This document shows positions 56,775-64,000 of a stretch of DNA of 64,000 bases, one piece after another (positions within the stretch are counted from its first letter, which is position 1; every line of letters starts with the position of its first letter). The notes under the pieces were generated by a model. That model ran no database searches and was not told the DNA's origin. It was given only the letters and a program-made list of their open reading frames with translations. The translations under genes were made by a program, and so were the position numbers. This DNA is from an uncultured Prevotella sp. (GTDB lineage: Bacteria; Bacteroidota; Bacteroidia; Bacteroidales; Bacteroidaceae). The stretch is from the NCBI GenBank assembly GCA_900315765.1, contig ONAK01000003.1, forward strand, positions 1-64,000. Direction: 5' to 3'.

Positions 56775-57809
56775 CTACTTTAACTTGTTTTGATAGGCAA
56801 TAATAGCTTTTTTTGCGATTTCGATGGCCTCTTCAATGGTTCCGTCTACTCTTCCACCCGATGCATTGAGGTGGCCGCCACCATTAAAGAACTCCTCAGC
56901 CATGAGGTTACAAGGGAAGTCATCAACCGAACGGAGACTCACCCACACCAGATTAGACTTATCGGTATCTTCACGAAGCGAGATAGACAGTTTGAGACCT
57001 TTGATCTGCTGGGGGATGTTTACCAGCCCCTCGGCATCACCCTTTATATAGTTAAAGCGCTTCAGCTCTTCGCGGGTGAGCGAATAGAATGCGGCATTAT
57101 ATTCGGGCATATACACCAGCTTTTCGTACATCACATAGCCCATCATGCGGATGCGACTTTCGGAGTAATTATGGTAGACATTGCGATAGATGCGATCCTT
57201 ATCGATATGCTTGGTGAGCAACTCGCCAATGATGAAATATATCTCCGGACGAGAGCTGTTGAAGGTAAAGCCTCCGGTATCGGTCATCATGCCACAATAA
57301 ACGGGCACGGCAAATGGCTTACCAAGGTTGGGAAAGGCGCCCATCTGCCATACAATACGGAACACCAACTCGCAGGTGCTTGACGCCTCGGGATGCGACA
57401 CAACGAGTGCTGCATCAACATCGGGTTTGAGGTGATGATCGATAAGAACCTTCTTGGCAGGACTATTAACCAAAGCCTGCTCCATCTGCTCTATACGACT
57501 GGGAGTGTTGAAGTCGAGACAGAACACCAGGTCGGCAATCTTGAACAGCATATCGCACTTGTCGGTATGCTTGTCGTAGCGCACTATTTTTTCAGTATTG
57601 GGCAGCCACTTCAGAAAGTCGGGATACTGATCGGGCACAATGACTGTAACATCCTTTCCGCGCGAGCGCAGAAACTCTGCCCAACCTAACGACGAGCCAA
57701 TGGCATCGCCATCGGGACTCTTATGGCAAACCACAAGAATATTCTGAGAATCAGAAATCAGCTGGTCCATCAGAACCAGCTGATCATTATCTAAAATGTC
57801 TATGTTCAT
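56775..57809 (-). CDS. nrnA: DHH-family phosphoesterase, NrnA-like oligoribonuclease/pAp phosphatase
   Basis: 344 residues. The DHH domain shows VVCHKSPDGDAIGSSLGW, LVFCLDFNTPSRIE and LIDHHLKPDVDA (the DHH motif), and the DHHA1 domain ends with GGGHLNASGGRVDGTIEEA. The family removes nucleotides from nano-RNA and dephosphorylates pAp. The start directly follows the stop of the nucleotidyltransferase gene. Cytoplasmic. The exact balance of activities is not predictable. Confidence 0.88.
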   Translation of the reverse strand: MNIDILDNDQLVLMDQLISDSQNILVVCHKSPDGDAIGSSLGWAEFLRSRGKDVTVIVPDQYPDFLKWLPNTEKIVRYDKHTDKCDMLFKIADLVFCLDFNTPSRIEQMEQALVNSPAKKVLIDHHLKPDVDAALVVSHPEASSTCELVFRIVWQMGAFPNLGKPFAVPVYCGMMTDTGGFTFNSSRPEIYFIIGELLTKHIDKDRIYRNVYHNYSESRIRMMGYVMYEKLVYMPEYNAAFYSLTREELKRFNYIKGDAEGLVNIPQQIKGLKLSISLREDTDKSNLVWVSLRSVDDFPCNLMAEEFFNGGGHLNASGGRVDGTIEEAIEIAKKAIIAYQNKLK

Positions 57810-58751
57810 TTAAAAAAGTTTGTTTGGATATACGCCCTCGTCAACAAGCTGCTTGATGCGTGCTACAGTAGCATCGCGATCGGCTGCATAGGTAACACCA
57901 AACCACTTGCTGGTGGTATCGAGCACCTCAACAGTAGCAGTGCCATCGTTGATGAGTTTGTTTACCATCAGCGGAATAAAGAACTCGGCTTTGAGGTTCT
58001 CGAGGTTCTTAGGATCGCTGAGGAACTCCTTGAAATATGCCTCGCTGTACTGGAAGTAATCGGGTGTGAAGCCCCACATGTTCATTGATACAGGGGTATT
58101 ATCGTCTACTGCCACCCACTTGCCATCTTCGTCCTTATAGCGAACAGGCTCGTTTTCAGCACCAGCGTTTGAACCATCGGCAGCGCAACGTACAATCTCT
58201 GTGCGCTCAACAACGGTTGTGAGGTGCCCCTTCTCGTTCTTTGAGCAGATGCCACGAGCCACAGTACCATTCTCGCTCAGGGTGTTGCCTACACGGAAAC
58301 CTACCATAGCATACTGGTTCTTAGCGCCCTCGGGCAGATTGGCCAGATACTTACCGATGACCATGAAAGCATCGCGATTGTAGAAATCGTCGCAGTTAAT
58401 TACACAGAAAGGCTCCTTAATAACATCCTTACCCATGAGTACTGCATGGTTGGTGCCCCAAGGCTTCTGGCGACCTTCGGGAACACTGAATCCCTCGGGC
58501 AGTGCATCGAGTGCCTGGAAACAGAGCTCGCACTTTACCTTGCCTTCGTACTTGGCAAGAATCTGAGTACGGAACTGCTCTTCGAAATCCTTACGGATAA
58601 CCCATACAATCTTACCGAATCCTGCCTGGATGGCATCATAAATACTATAGTCCATGATAGTCTCGCCGTTTGGGCCCAGACCGTCGAGCTGCTTCAGGCC
58701 ACCGTAACGGCTGCCCATGCCAGCTGCAAGAAGAAAAAGAGTTGGTTTCAT
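57810..58751 (-). CDS. sugar-phosphate nucleotidyltransferase family protein
   Basis: 313 residues starting with the nucleotide-binding motif FLLAAGMGSRYGGLKQLDGL (about 6-25), then VWVIRKDFEEQF, GTNHAVLMGKD and VINCDDFYNRDAF, where CDD resembles the metal-binding acidic pair. This is the NTP_transferase superfamily that makes NDP-sugars, but the sequence does not show which sugar. It heads the unit leading to nrnA; its -7 box TATCTTTG lies at 58792-58799. Confidence 0.85.
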   Translation of the reverse strand: MKPTLFLLAAGMGSRYGGLKQLDGLGPNGETIMDYSIYDAIQAGFGKIVWVIRKDFEEQFRTQILAKYEGKVKCELCFQALDALPEGFSVPEGRQKPWGTNHAVLMGKDVIKEPFCVINCDDFYNRDAFMVIGKYLANLPEGAKNQYAMVGFRVGNTLSENGTVARGICSKNEKGHLTTVVERTEIVRCAADGSNAGAENEPVRYKDEDGKWVAVDDNTPVSMNMWGFTPDYFQYSEAYFKEFLSDPKNLENLKAEFFIPLMVNKLINDGTATVEVLDTTSKWFGVTYAADRDATVARIKQLVDEGVYPNKLF

Positions 58752-58791
58752 TATTGATATACTTATTTTAGAGTTATATTAAAATTGCGTG

Positions 58792-58799
58792 CAAAGATA
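58792..58799 (-). promoter_or_regulatory. -7 promoter box for the nucleotidyltransferase unit
   Basis: Minus strand TATCTTTG followed by CACGC. The -33 position falls in the left arm of the adjacent word array, as at 8302. Confidence 0.72.
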
Positions 58800-58809
58800 C
58801 TAATTTTTT

Positions 58810-58902
58810 AGTGAATAGTGGATAGTGAATAGTGAATAATGGATACGCGTTTACATTTATTAACTATTCACTCTTCACTAATCACTATTCACTATTCACT
58901 CT
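58810..58902. repeat. inverted word array, 7-bp unit TAGTGAA
   Basis: The left arm (58810-58845) contains TAGTGAA, TAGTGGA, TAGTGAA, TAGTGAA, TAATGGA; the right arm (58861-58902) is the degenerate complement with about five ATTCACT-like units. It fills the gap between tamL and the promoter of the nucleotidyltransferase gene and could act as a hairpin at the tamL 3' end. Confidence 0.85.
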
Positions 58903-61245
58903 TTAGAACGGATATCCGACAGCGAAATGCAGCGTTTGGCCCTTGCCGAAACTGGGTACATTGAAATAACCCGACTTGCCGGTATCGTATGGACAGTGGA
59001 TGGCCAAGCCCCAGTCGAGGCGGATGACCAGGAAGCCCATGTCATAGCGAAGACCGATACCTGTGCCTACAGCCAACTGATCGACAAACTCCTTAAACGA
59101 CTTAGGATAGTCGCCAAGGTCGGTGTCATCATCATTACGCTGGAAATTCCACACGTTACCAGCATCCAGGAATATAGCACCGTTAAGATCGCCAAAGAGC
59201 TTGGTACGGTATTCAAGGTTGGTAACCAACTTGGCCTCACCGTTCTGGAAGAGATAACTGAGCTGGCGACCTGCATCGCGAACATACCAGTCGCCAGGTC
59301 CTATTTCACGCACACCGAAGGCACGTACAGAGTTGGCACCACCAACATAGAACAACTCGCTGAACGGCGCACTGGTACTATTACCATAGCAATAGATGAA
59401 TCCGCCGTTGGCATGCGCCACAAGCTGCGACGTAGGGGTAAGCGTCCACGTCTTTGTGAAATCGCCCTCCAGACGCACAAACTGCGAATATGGGGTTTTG
59501 AACAAGGTCTTCTCCTTCTCATTAAACGAATGACCACCTGCCAGATCCCACAGCGATGTAAGGTTGCCAGCCTCTTCAAGTGTAGCCTCGAAACGGATGG
59601 GATGGCGCATGGACTGCGGACTGTTATACATAAAGGTATAACGCATTTTGGGAATAAAGCAGTCTTCCATCGTTGCAAGCAGATATAAATTATCGGCAGC
59701 AATCGAATCGAACTTGGCAGTAGAGCTGTTCATATACTGATACTTGACCGTCAGAGGAGAGAACTCATGACGGACGGTGGCCGACGACTGCCAGCGATAG
59801 GTCCACTCACCACTCACGATGTGCATCTTGTAGTATTCCGGTCGGCGAATGACATCGCTCGAGACTTTTGCATAGGTGGTCGGAGTTGAGAAGAAACGGC
59901 GACGTATGGGACGTCCGTTCTTATCGCGACGCACACGATCGCTATTATAGAAAGGTGCGATGATGCGTGGGAATTCTATCGACACGTCGACACCATACTG
60001 ATAGCTGTTCATGTCGGAACTGGAACCTCTCTGCCATTCGTAAGCGCCATGCAAGTTAAGGTCGAGTTTCTCACCAGCACGGAAGGCATTACGACGCGTA
60101 AGACCAATCTTTGCCTCAGGACCATAGCGACCACTGGTGCGACCTTTTCCGTTGGCTTCGATATAGAAGTCGTATGGTTTATCGAAAGTGCAGTTCAGTC
60201 GGAGGTCGAGCGTGTCGGTACCCGGGCGTGGAGTAAACTGGAAGTCAGTGCTAGAGAACACACCTGTAGCATTAATCTTGCTGGCCGACTCCTGATACTT
60301 CTCGTAGCTGAATTCCTGACGAGGGCGCAGACGCAGATTGCGCAATACCACACGCGGCATGATGGGCGACTTTTTGCCATTGAAATGCAGCGTTAGCGAG
60401 CGGCGCTGGATGGAATCGGTCAGCACCTCGCGGGCCGACTTGCGGAAGTTTACATCAAGTTTGCCGATATACCACTTACGCAAGGCCTGTTCGGGCACTC
60501 CATGAGCCATCTGGAACCTGAGCTGTGCCTTATTGTCGACAGCAAAGGTATCGGCCAGATAAGAGGCATAGTTGGGGGAATAATAGTAATAACCATTGTT
60601 GCGCAGCAGGGTGTTGATACGCGAACGTTCAGCGTCGAGGTTATTGATACTGAAGGGCGACCGACTCTTGATAAGACTCTCTTCGCTGGTAGAATCGATC
60701 AATGCCTGAATAGGTGCAGGGAAGTTGACGTAGCTCACAGAGTCGAGCGTGAAGAGTGAATCGAGATGAATGGTATATCCTATCTTGCACTTCTTGGGAT
60801 TCTTCTGCTGAACCAGGTCGAACGTTACATCGCCGCGGAAGAATCCGTTGTTACGCAGCACCGAACGTGCCACACTACTACGCAGTGCTGGGTTTACCTG
60901 ACTCATCAATACTGGTGCCTTACCAAAGGTCTTTGTCATCCAGCGGGCAAAGCCAGAATCCTTGCCGTTGAACTTATTATAGACCCACAGATGCCAGCTC
61001 CAAGGCACGGTATAGTAGCTACTACCAAACAGCGAGCCATTAGGCTGAGTTGCCAGGGCAGCCTCGACCTCAAGCTTCGTGTTTTCCAGATGCTTGTCGT
61101 ACGCTTCATCATCGTATTTCTGATCGTCGGAATAGGCAATCTTTGTCAGTCCCACAAAGAGCTGATCGTCTTCGGGGATGTTTTTTGTCATCGAACAGGA
61201 TGCGAGACAAAACGTAATTGCTATGTACTTTATCTTATTTAGCAT
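58903..61245 (-). CDS. tamL: BamA/TamA-family lipoprotein (TamL-like)
   Basis: 780 residues with a lipoprotein signal (YIAITFCLASCSMTKNIPE, Cys at about 17). POTRA-like repeats occupy the first half and an Omp85-type beta-barrel the second, with GGANSVRAFGVREIGPGDW as the conserved barrel motif and the closing strand GQTLHFAVGYPF ending in Phe. In Bacteroidetes a lipidated TamA relative, TamL, works with TamB in outer-membrane assembly, and tamB lies immediately upstream, overlapping by 11 bp. The name is by family and context. Confidence 0.88.
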   Translation of the reverse strand: MLNKIKYIAITFCLASCSMTKNIPEDDQLFVGLTKIAYSDDQKYDDEAYDKHLENTKLEVEAALATQPNGSLFGSSYYTVPWSWHLWVYNKFNGKDSGFARWMTKTFGKAPVLMSQVNPALRSSVARSVLRNNGFFRGDVTFDLVQQKNPKKCKIGYTIHLDSLFTLDSVSYVNFPAPIQALIDSTSEESLIKSRSPFSINNLDAERSRINTLLRNNGYYYYSPNYASYLADTFAVDNKAQLRFQMAHGVPEQALRKWYIGKLDVNFRKSAREVLTDSIQRRSLTLHFNGKKSPIMPRVVLRNLRLRPRQEFSYEKYQESASKINATGVFSSTDFQFTPRPGTDTLDLRLNCTFDKPYDFYIEANGKGRTSGRYGPEAKIGLTRRNAFRAGEKLDLNLHGAYEWQRGSSSDMNSYQYGVDVSIEFPRIIAPFYNSDRVRRDKNGRPIRRRFFSTPTTYAKVSSDVIRRPEYYKMHIVSGEWTYRWQSSATVRHEFSPLTVKYQYMNSSTAKFDSIAADNLYLLATMEDCFIPKMRYTFMYNSPQSMRHPIRFEATLEEAGNLTSLWDLAGGHSFNEKEKTLFKTPYSQFVRLEGDFTKTWTLTPTSQLVAHANGGFIYCYGNSTSAPFSELFYVGGANSVRAFGVREIGPGDWYVRDAGRQLSYLFQNGEAKLVTNLEYRTKLFGDLNGAIFLDAGNVWNFQRNDDDTDLGDYPKSFKEFVDQLAVGTGIGLRYDMGFLVIRLDWGLAIHCPYDTGKSGYFNVPSFGKGQTLHFAVGYPF

Positions 61246-64000
61246 TTCGTTCTCTGTTTATTGGTCTGACACTATCAGTGCGAAGACTATCTCGCTGGGG
61301 CATCAGCGATGTCCTTGGTGTCATAACAGGCTTAGGTTCGCTCTTCCAGAAGGTAAGGATGTCGACCAAGCTATTGAGTTTGCGGCGCCAAACGAAACCT
61401 AATCCGTATTCGCCGGTGTAACCCTCAAGCCAGTCGTACACATTCTGATTATAGAACAGCTTCAGGTTCTTTGTAGCATCCTGATTCAGTCGGTACTCCA
61501 TCGTCACATTATCGAAGAACGACTGGCTCTGTCCCATCGCATCGCTGGCACCCGACGACACCTTGCCACCAAGTTCTATCTTGAGTCGGTTGTTGAAGAA
61601 TCGCTTAGCGAACTTAAACGAATAGTCGGTACGCTGAGCACCAGTGGCATCGGTAGAATTATCGATACCCAGGCTCACATCGAGCGTCTTCAATGCCGAA
61701 CCTGCTATGCTGTTAATCTCACTCTGGAGGAATGAGCTGAGTGCATTGTTCATCGAGAAGTTACCGGTATTGCCATCAGCCAGATACATACCTGTGGTAA
61801 GCATGGCTACGGCTATCTTTCCGCGCTCCTCCTTCGACATCGTTACCAGCTCGCCACTGATAGTCTGGTCTTCGGGTGCATCGATGGTAAACTCAAGTCC
61901 CATATCGTTCAACGTCTTCGTGATGATAACACCGCAGTCGAAGGCCACCGAACGGGTTGCGCCCGACTCATCAGCCACATTTGATTTCACACGCTCGGTG
62001 GCTGTGATGTTCAGCTTAGGATTCATCGGGTCGCCAGTAAACTCCACATAACTGCCTTCCTTTACGGTAAAGGTCTTAAGCGGGATGACAGGCAGCGAGT
62101 ATTTCATAGCGCCACTCGACAGAGTATAGCGGCCCGTGAGGTTGATACCCTCCGAGTTATACTTCATTCTCAGGTCGCCACCACCCATAATATCAACATA
62201 GTTCGACTCGTCGGCATTAAGATTGCAGACGATGTGCGCACCCTGAGATACGTTTACGTTAAGGTCGATATTAAGTCCCGATGGAGCAGGTTGCGTTACC
62301 ACCGTTTGTGTAGAATCGCTGAAGTCGGTAAACTTAACCAATTCATCCAGACGGGTATCGGTAGACAGGGGTGAGTCGAGCAGTAGATACTTCATATCCG
62401 TTGAGCCGAGCACATCGAGTCGACCGCGCATGTTAAGTTCCTCAAGCGGTCCCTGCATGCGCGCCAGGAAGTTAACGTAGGCCTTACCCCACGCTACACT
62501 CTTCGACTGCTGCTTAGAGTCGATAAGCAGGAAGTTTCGGGCACGCATTCGCATATCCATCAGTATATGTTCAGTGTCAGAGAAATCGATGCTACCCATC
62601 AGGTTCAGCAGGTCGTTATTGCTTGAATAGAGTCCGAAGTTCTCAAGCAGCAGTTTCGAGCCAACGATGCGCACAGGGTCGTTATCAAATCGCATGCGGA
62701 TGCCATAAGGAATGCTTATCAGGTAAGCAGAATCAACAAACATCTCACCGTTCACCTCGGGATGGGTGGTGGTGCCGCGGATGGTAACACTACCCTCGCC
62801 GTAACCCTCAAGACCGACCATCTGATCGGGTACAAAGCCATTAACCAGCGAGAGTGGCAGACGTGTCATATTGAATGTGGCATCGATAAAGCCCTCGCCC
62901 TCGTTCTGATAGGTTCCGCTCAGCATACCGAATTCTTCATCGTCGAGCATCAGTCGGGCTTCTACGGCATGAGTATTGTCTTCCTTCATCAGATAAACCA
63001 GCTCAGAACTGATGTTACCTATCGGCGAGCCCTCGTAGGTCATCTGATGCACAGCCATATCCGACGCTACAGAGATATTCTCATTGCGGTCCTGCAGAAT
63101 ATGATAGTCGCCGTTAAGTTTACCGGTTATTCGCGGCAGATAAGGTATGACCGAGGTAAGCTCGCCAAGGTCGAGCTTGTTGATGCTCATGGTGATATCC
63201 TGCAGCATAGTAGAATCCTGGTTCTCTGTATACAGTTTGATACCTGTCTTATCGTCGGCCACCAAGTCGACCTTTGCCTGCAGACGCTTGTTGCGCCCCA
63301 TAAACAGATAGTTATCTTTGTTCAGGTTAAACTCTTTATAGCCGATAGTGGGGCGCTCGGGCAGCAGTTTAAAGCGTATGCCGTCGCTTTCCATGTCGGC
63401 GGTAACGCCCAGGCGCACACCCATTTTATCGCGCTGGTCGTAGTAGCGCACACCAACAAGTGCGCCATGCTGATGTATGGTGCCATCGAACAGGGCATTG
63501 AACACAAACTGCGGATTACGCTTGTTGTTGCGTATCTGCCCCTGATAGGTCAGTCGTTCGCCTCTCTGCGTGAGATTCAATCGTATCGTGTCAAGGCGGA
63601 TGCTGTCGTAAATCAACGAATAAACATAGCTTGAGCCGTTGATACCGGTTACAGGCGATACATCGGCATCCAGCTTCATCTCCTTGAATTCTATGTCCAT
63701 GGCCTTCAGCAGATTAGCCAATGGATTGTCGCGCTTGCTCTCAACATGTAGTTTCATATCGGGCAACAGACGTTTGATGGCAGGCTGATCGATGATTCGT
63801 TTATCAACTTGAGCCATCACCGAGTCACTTACCTGTGTAAGTTTGCGCAGCAGGCGCTCGTAGTCGCCACTGGCATCCAGTTTAATGATAAAGTCGCCAC
63901 TCTGTATACGTGCTATCACAGTGTCGAGATTGGTGTTGATATGTATGCCGATAAAGTCAGGACGATAGGTCTGTTTCTCGTCTTTGATATAGACCTCATC
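61235..64000 (-). CDS. tamB: TamB-like translocation/assembly protein, 5' end outside the window
   Basis: About 921 residues visible; the frame is open to the last base of the window, so the N-terminus is missing. Long beta-helical AsmA/TamB-like repeats (many NLD, GTY and LxLxG strands) lead into the DUF490 C-terminal domain with INSIAGSALKTLDVSLGIDN, FAKRFFNNRLKIELGGKV and a final SEPKPVMTPRTSLMPQRDS tail. TamB spans the periplasm and connects the inner membrane with TamA/TamL; it is implicated in barrel assembly and lipid transport. Overlap with tamL indicates coupled synthesis. Confidence 0.9.
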   Translation of the reverse strand, partial: DEVYIKDEKQTYRPDFIGIHINTNLDTVIARIQSGDFIIKLDASGDYERLLRKLTQVSDSVMAQVDKRIIDQPAIKRLLPDMKLHVESKRDNPLANLLKAMDIEFKEMKLDADVSPVTGINGSSYVYSLIYDSIRLDTIRLNLTQRGERLTYQGQIRNNKRNPQFVFNALFDGTIHQHGALVGVRYYDQRDKMGVRLGVTADMESDGIRFKLLPERPTIGYKEFNLNKDNYLFMGRNKRLQAKVDLVADDKTGIKLYTENQDSTMLQDITMSINKLDLGELTSVIPYLPRITGKLNGDYHILQDRNENISVASDMAVHQMTYEGSPIGNISSELVYLMKEDNTHAVEARLMLDDEEFGMLSGTYQNEGEGFIDATFNMTRLPLSLVNGFVPDQMVGLEGYGEGSVTIRGTTTHPEVNGEMFVDSAYLISIPYGIRMRFDNDPVRIVGSKLLLENFGLYSSNNDLLNLMGSIDFSDTEHILMDMRMRARNFLLIDSKQQSKSVAWGKAYVNFLARMQGPLEELNMRGRLDVLGSTDMKYLLLDSPLSTDTRLDELVKFTDFSDSTQTVVTQPAPSGLNIDLNVNVSQGAHIVCNLNADESNYVDIMGGGDLRMKYNSEGINLTGRYTLSSGAMKYSLPVIPLKTFTVKEGSYVEFTGDPMNPKLNITATERVKSNVADESGATRSVAFDCGVIITKTLNDMGLEFTIDAPEDQTISGELVTMSKEERGKIAVAMLTTGMYLADGNTGNFSMNNALSSFLQSEINSIAGSALKTLDVSLGIDNSTDATGAQRTDYSFKFAKRFFNNRLKIELGGKVSSGASDAMGQSQSFFDNVTMEYRLNQDATKNLKLFYNQNVYDWLEGYTGEYGLGFVWRRKLNSLVDILTFWKSEPKPVMTPRTSLMPQRDSLRTDSVRPINRERNAK

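Noticed and set aside
62762..63634. 290-codon plus-strand frame opposite tamB
   Set aside because: Shadow of the long tamB frame; His- and Ala-rich composition of reverse-complement codons and no motif.

Overview
The window looks like chromosomal DNA of a Bacteroidales bacterium, most likely Prevotella or a close relative. The evidence is (i) many promoters of the Bacteroidetes type, with a -7 box TAnnTTTG and sometimes a TTTG -33 box 19-21 bp upstream; (ii) gene content typical of the group: bacterial serine palmitoyltransferase, a NUDIX-type arabinose regulator, type II pantothenate kinase, DUF4827/DUF4421/DUF1460/DUF4380 proteins and a lipoprotein TamA (TamL) next to TamB; and (iii) lipoprotein and signal-peptide-rich carbohydrate loci. 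The genus is an inference; no rRNA is present. No phage, insertion sequence or CRISPR array was seen.

Layout. 1-3.6 kb: tail of an alpha/beta hydrolase, an MBL-fold hydrolase, a broken ElaA-type acetyltransferase, a YgjP-type metallopeptidase, a tRNA-Cys/tRNA-Pro pair, a 58-residue Cys-rich membrane protein and a lipid kinase. 3.7-8.3 kb: serine palmitoyltransferase (sphingolipid synthesis), divergent from the lipid kinase, then a convergent four-gene minus-strand unit (Gfo/Idh oxidoreductase, DUF4421, DUF1460, DUF1232). 8.4-15 kb: small membrane protein, HisB, an ABC-F ATPase with one decayed ATP site, GrpE-DnaJ and FolC. 15-28.2 kb: a galactose unit (galM, sugar MFS permease, galK) and an L-arabinose unit (lipoprotein mutarotase, SSS symporter, AraR-like NUDIX regulator, araD, araA, FGGY kinase, GH51 arabinofuranosidase), followed by a GH3 xylosidase-like gene at 29.2-31.8 kb. 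Together they fit use of galactose and of pentose sugars from plant cell walls. 31.8-43.9 kb: a minus-strand unit with a D-lactate-dehydrogenase-like flavoprotein, esterase, beta-barrel and phosphoesterase; a plus-strand unit of an FG-GAP-like protein, DUF3160 and CapA; and a lactate permease. 43.9-52 kb: DUF4380, MFS exporter, pantothenate kinase, tRNA-Phe, ThiL, PNP, LpxK, SppA. 52-64 kb: groES-groEL, glmM with DUF4827, NrnA and a nucleotidyltransferase, then TamL and the 3' part of TamB.

The most unusual signal is not a gene. At least eleven places carry short degenerate tandem arrays of 7-, 8- or 9-bp words from six different word families. Many are arranged as two inverted arms that could form long hairpins. 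They sit at operon junctions (twice around the arabinose kinase, between groES and groEL, at the sppA/lpxK stop-start junction), between divergent promoters, and in three cases inside coding sequence (the HisB linker, an MFS loop, and the signal peptide of CapA). A separate structured element with a three-way-junction fold and an apparently orphan terminator lies between groES and glmM and may be a non-coding RNA.
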